NCBI GenBank assembly: GCA_903866355.1
Contig: CAIPNE010000123.1
Location: forward strand, 1 to 5,482
Origin: an uncultured Gammaproteobacteria bacterium
GTDB taxonomy: Bacteria; Pseudomonadota; Gammaproteobacteria; Ga0077536
Direction of reading: 5' to 3'
DNA: 5,482 nucleotides
Positions 5,291 to 5,482 of this stretch are shown here, piece by piece. Below the pieces are notes generated by a model. It did not search any database and was not told the origin of the DNA. It saw only the letters and a program-made list of their open reading frames with translations. The position numbers and the translations under genes are program-made. The first letter of the stretch is position 1. Every line of letters begins with the position of its first letter.

Positions 5291-5482
5291 TCAGGCACCG
5301 GCGCCAGCTGCGCCGCCGCTTTCCGCCGCAACCACCACCACGATGGTGGTGTCGATATCCGAATGGAGCGACAGCGCCACGACGTGGCGGCCTATGTTGC
5401 GCAAGGCGCCTTCGGCCAACCGGATTTCGCGTTTTTCGATGGAATGTCCTAAACCGGCTAAGGCCTCACCGATTTCATTCAC
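5291..5482 (-). CDS. rplI: 50S ribosomal protein bL9, C-terminal part (cut by window edge)
   Basis: The last 63 codons and the TGA stop (5293-5291) are present; the N-terminal rRNA-binding domain and long connecting helix lie beyond the right edge. The peptide carries the bL9 C-terminal domain signature: I15-EKREIRL-22, then G25-ALRNIGRH-33 and LSLHSDI (37-43), matching the KxEVRLPxGxLRxxGEHxVxxxxH pattern of E. coli L9. bL9 stabilises the L1 stalk region of the large subunit and affects translational fidelity. The protein ends in a Gly/Ala tail, SGGAAGAGA, after the AAE where E. coli L9 stops; about 9 extra residues. The first codon in view (GTG at 5482-5480) is an internal valine, not a start. 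Its place before dnaB fits the common rpsF-rpsR-rplI-dnaB order. Confidence 0.93.
   Translation of the reverse strand: MNEIGEALAGLGHSIEKREIRLAEGALRNIGRHVVALSLHSDIDTTIVVVVAAESGGAAGAGA

Overview
The window is a piece of a conserved bacterial chromosome, about 60% GC by eye, almost certainly gammaproteobacterial. The evidence is the gene order: bL9 (rplI), the replicative helicase DnaB, alanine racemase and RadA run in that order on the minus strand, and a YpjD-type membrane protein is followed by a CorB/YfjD-type CNNM protein on the plus strand. The predicted DnaB, RadA and CorB align closely, from memory, with the E. coli proteins. I could not place it more finely than class. I see no insertion sequence, phage gene, tRNA, rRNA or CRISPR array.

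Layout. Positions 2-70 hold the last 22 codons of a YpjD/CcsA-like membrane protein. Five bases later corB (76-1383, plus strand, GTG start) begins with its own Shine-Dalgarno sequence. It ends 8 bases from the stop of radA (1392-2744, minus strand), so the two transcription units converge with almost no spacer. Reading the minus strand from the right edge come the C-terminal part of rplI (5482-5291, truncated by the window), an 85-base spacer with a strong perfect inverted repeat, then dnaB (5205-3805), alr (3808-2741) and radA (2744-1392). The dnaB/alr and alr/radA junctions are 4-base overlaps (GTGA and ATGA), each with a GGAG motif inside the end of the preceding gene. This points to one translationally coupled operon.

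How the genes work together. DnaB unwinds DNA at the replication fork, Alr supplies D-alanine for peptidoglycan, and RadA drives branch migration in recombinational repair. They share a transcript rather than a pathway. bL9 belongs to the translation machinery. CorB is a membrane protein linked to Mg2+ homeostasis or efflux.

There is no obvious new multi-gene system here. The points worth a second look are small. (1) A terminator-shaped hairpin plus U5 tract lies inside alr codons 3-10, just past the dnaB stop. (2) A perfect 10+10 inverted repeat lies between rplI and dnaB. (3) Two corridor residues of alanine racemase are both substituted. (4) A lysine in CorB stands where relatives have a conserved asparagine. 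(5) The convergent corB/radA 3' ends show no recognisable terminator.
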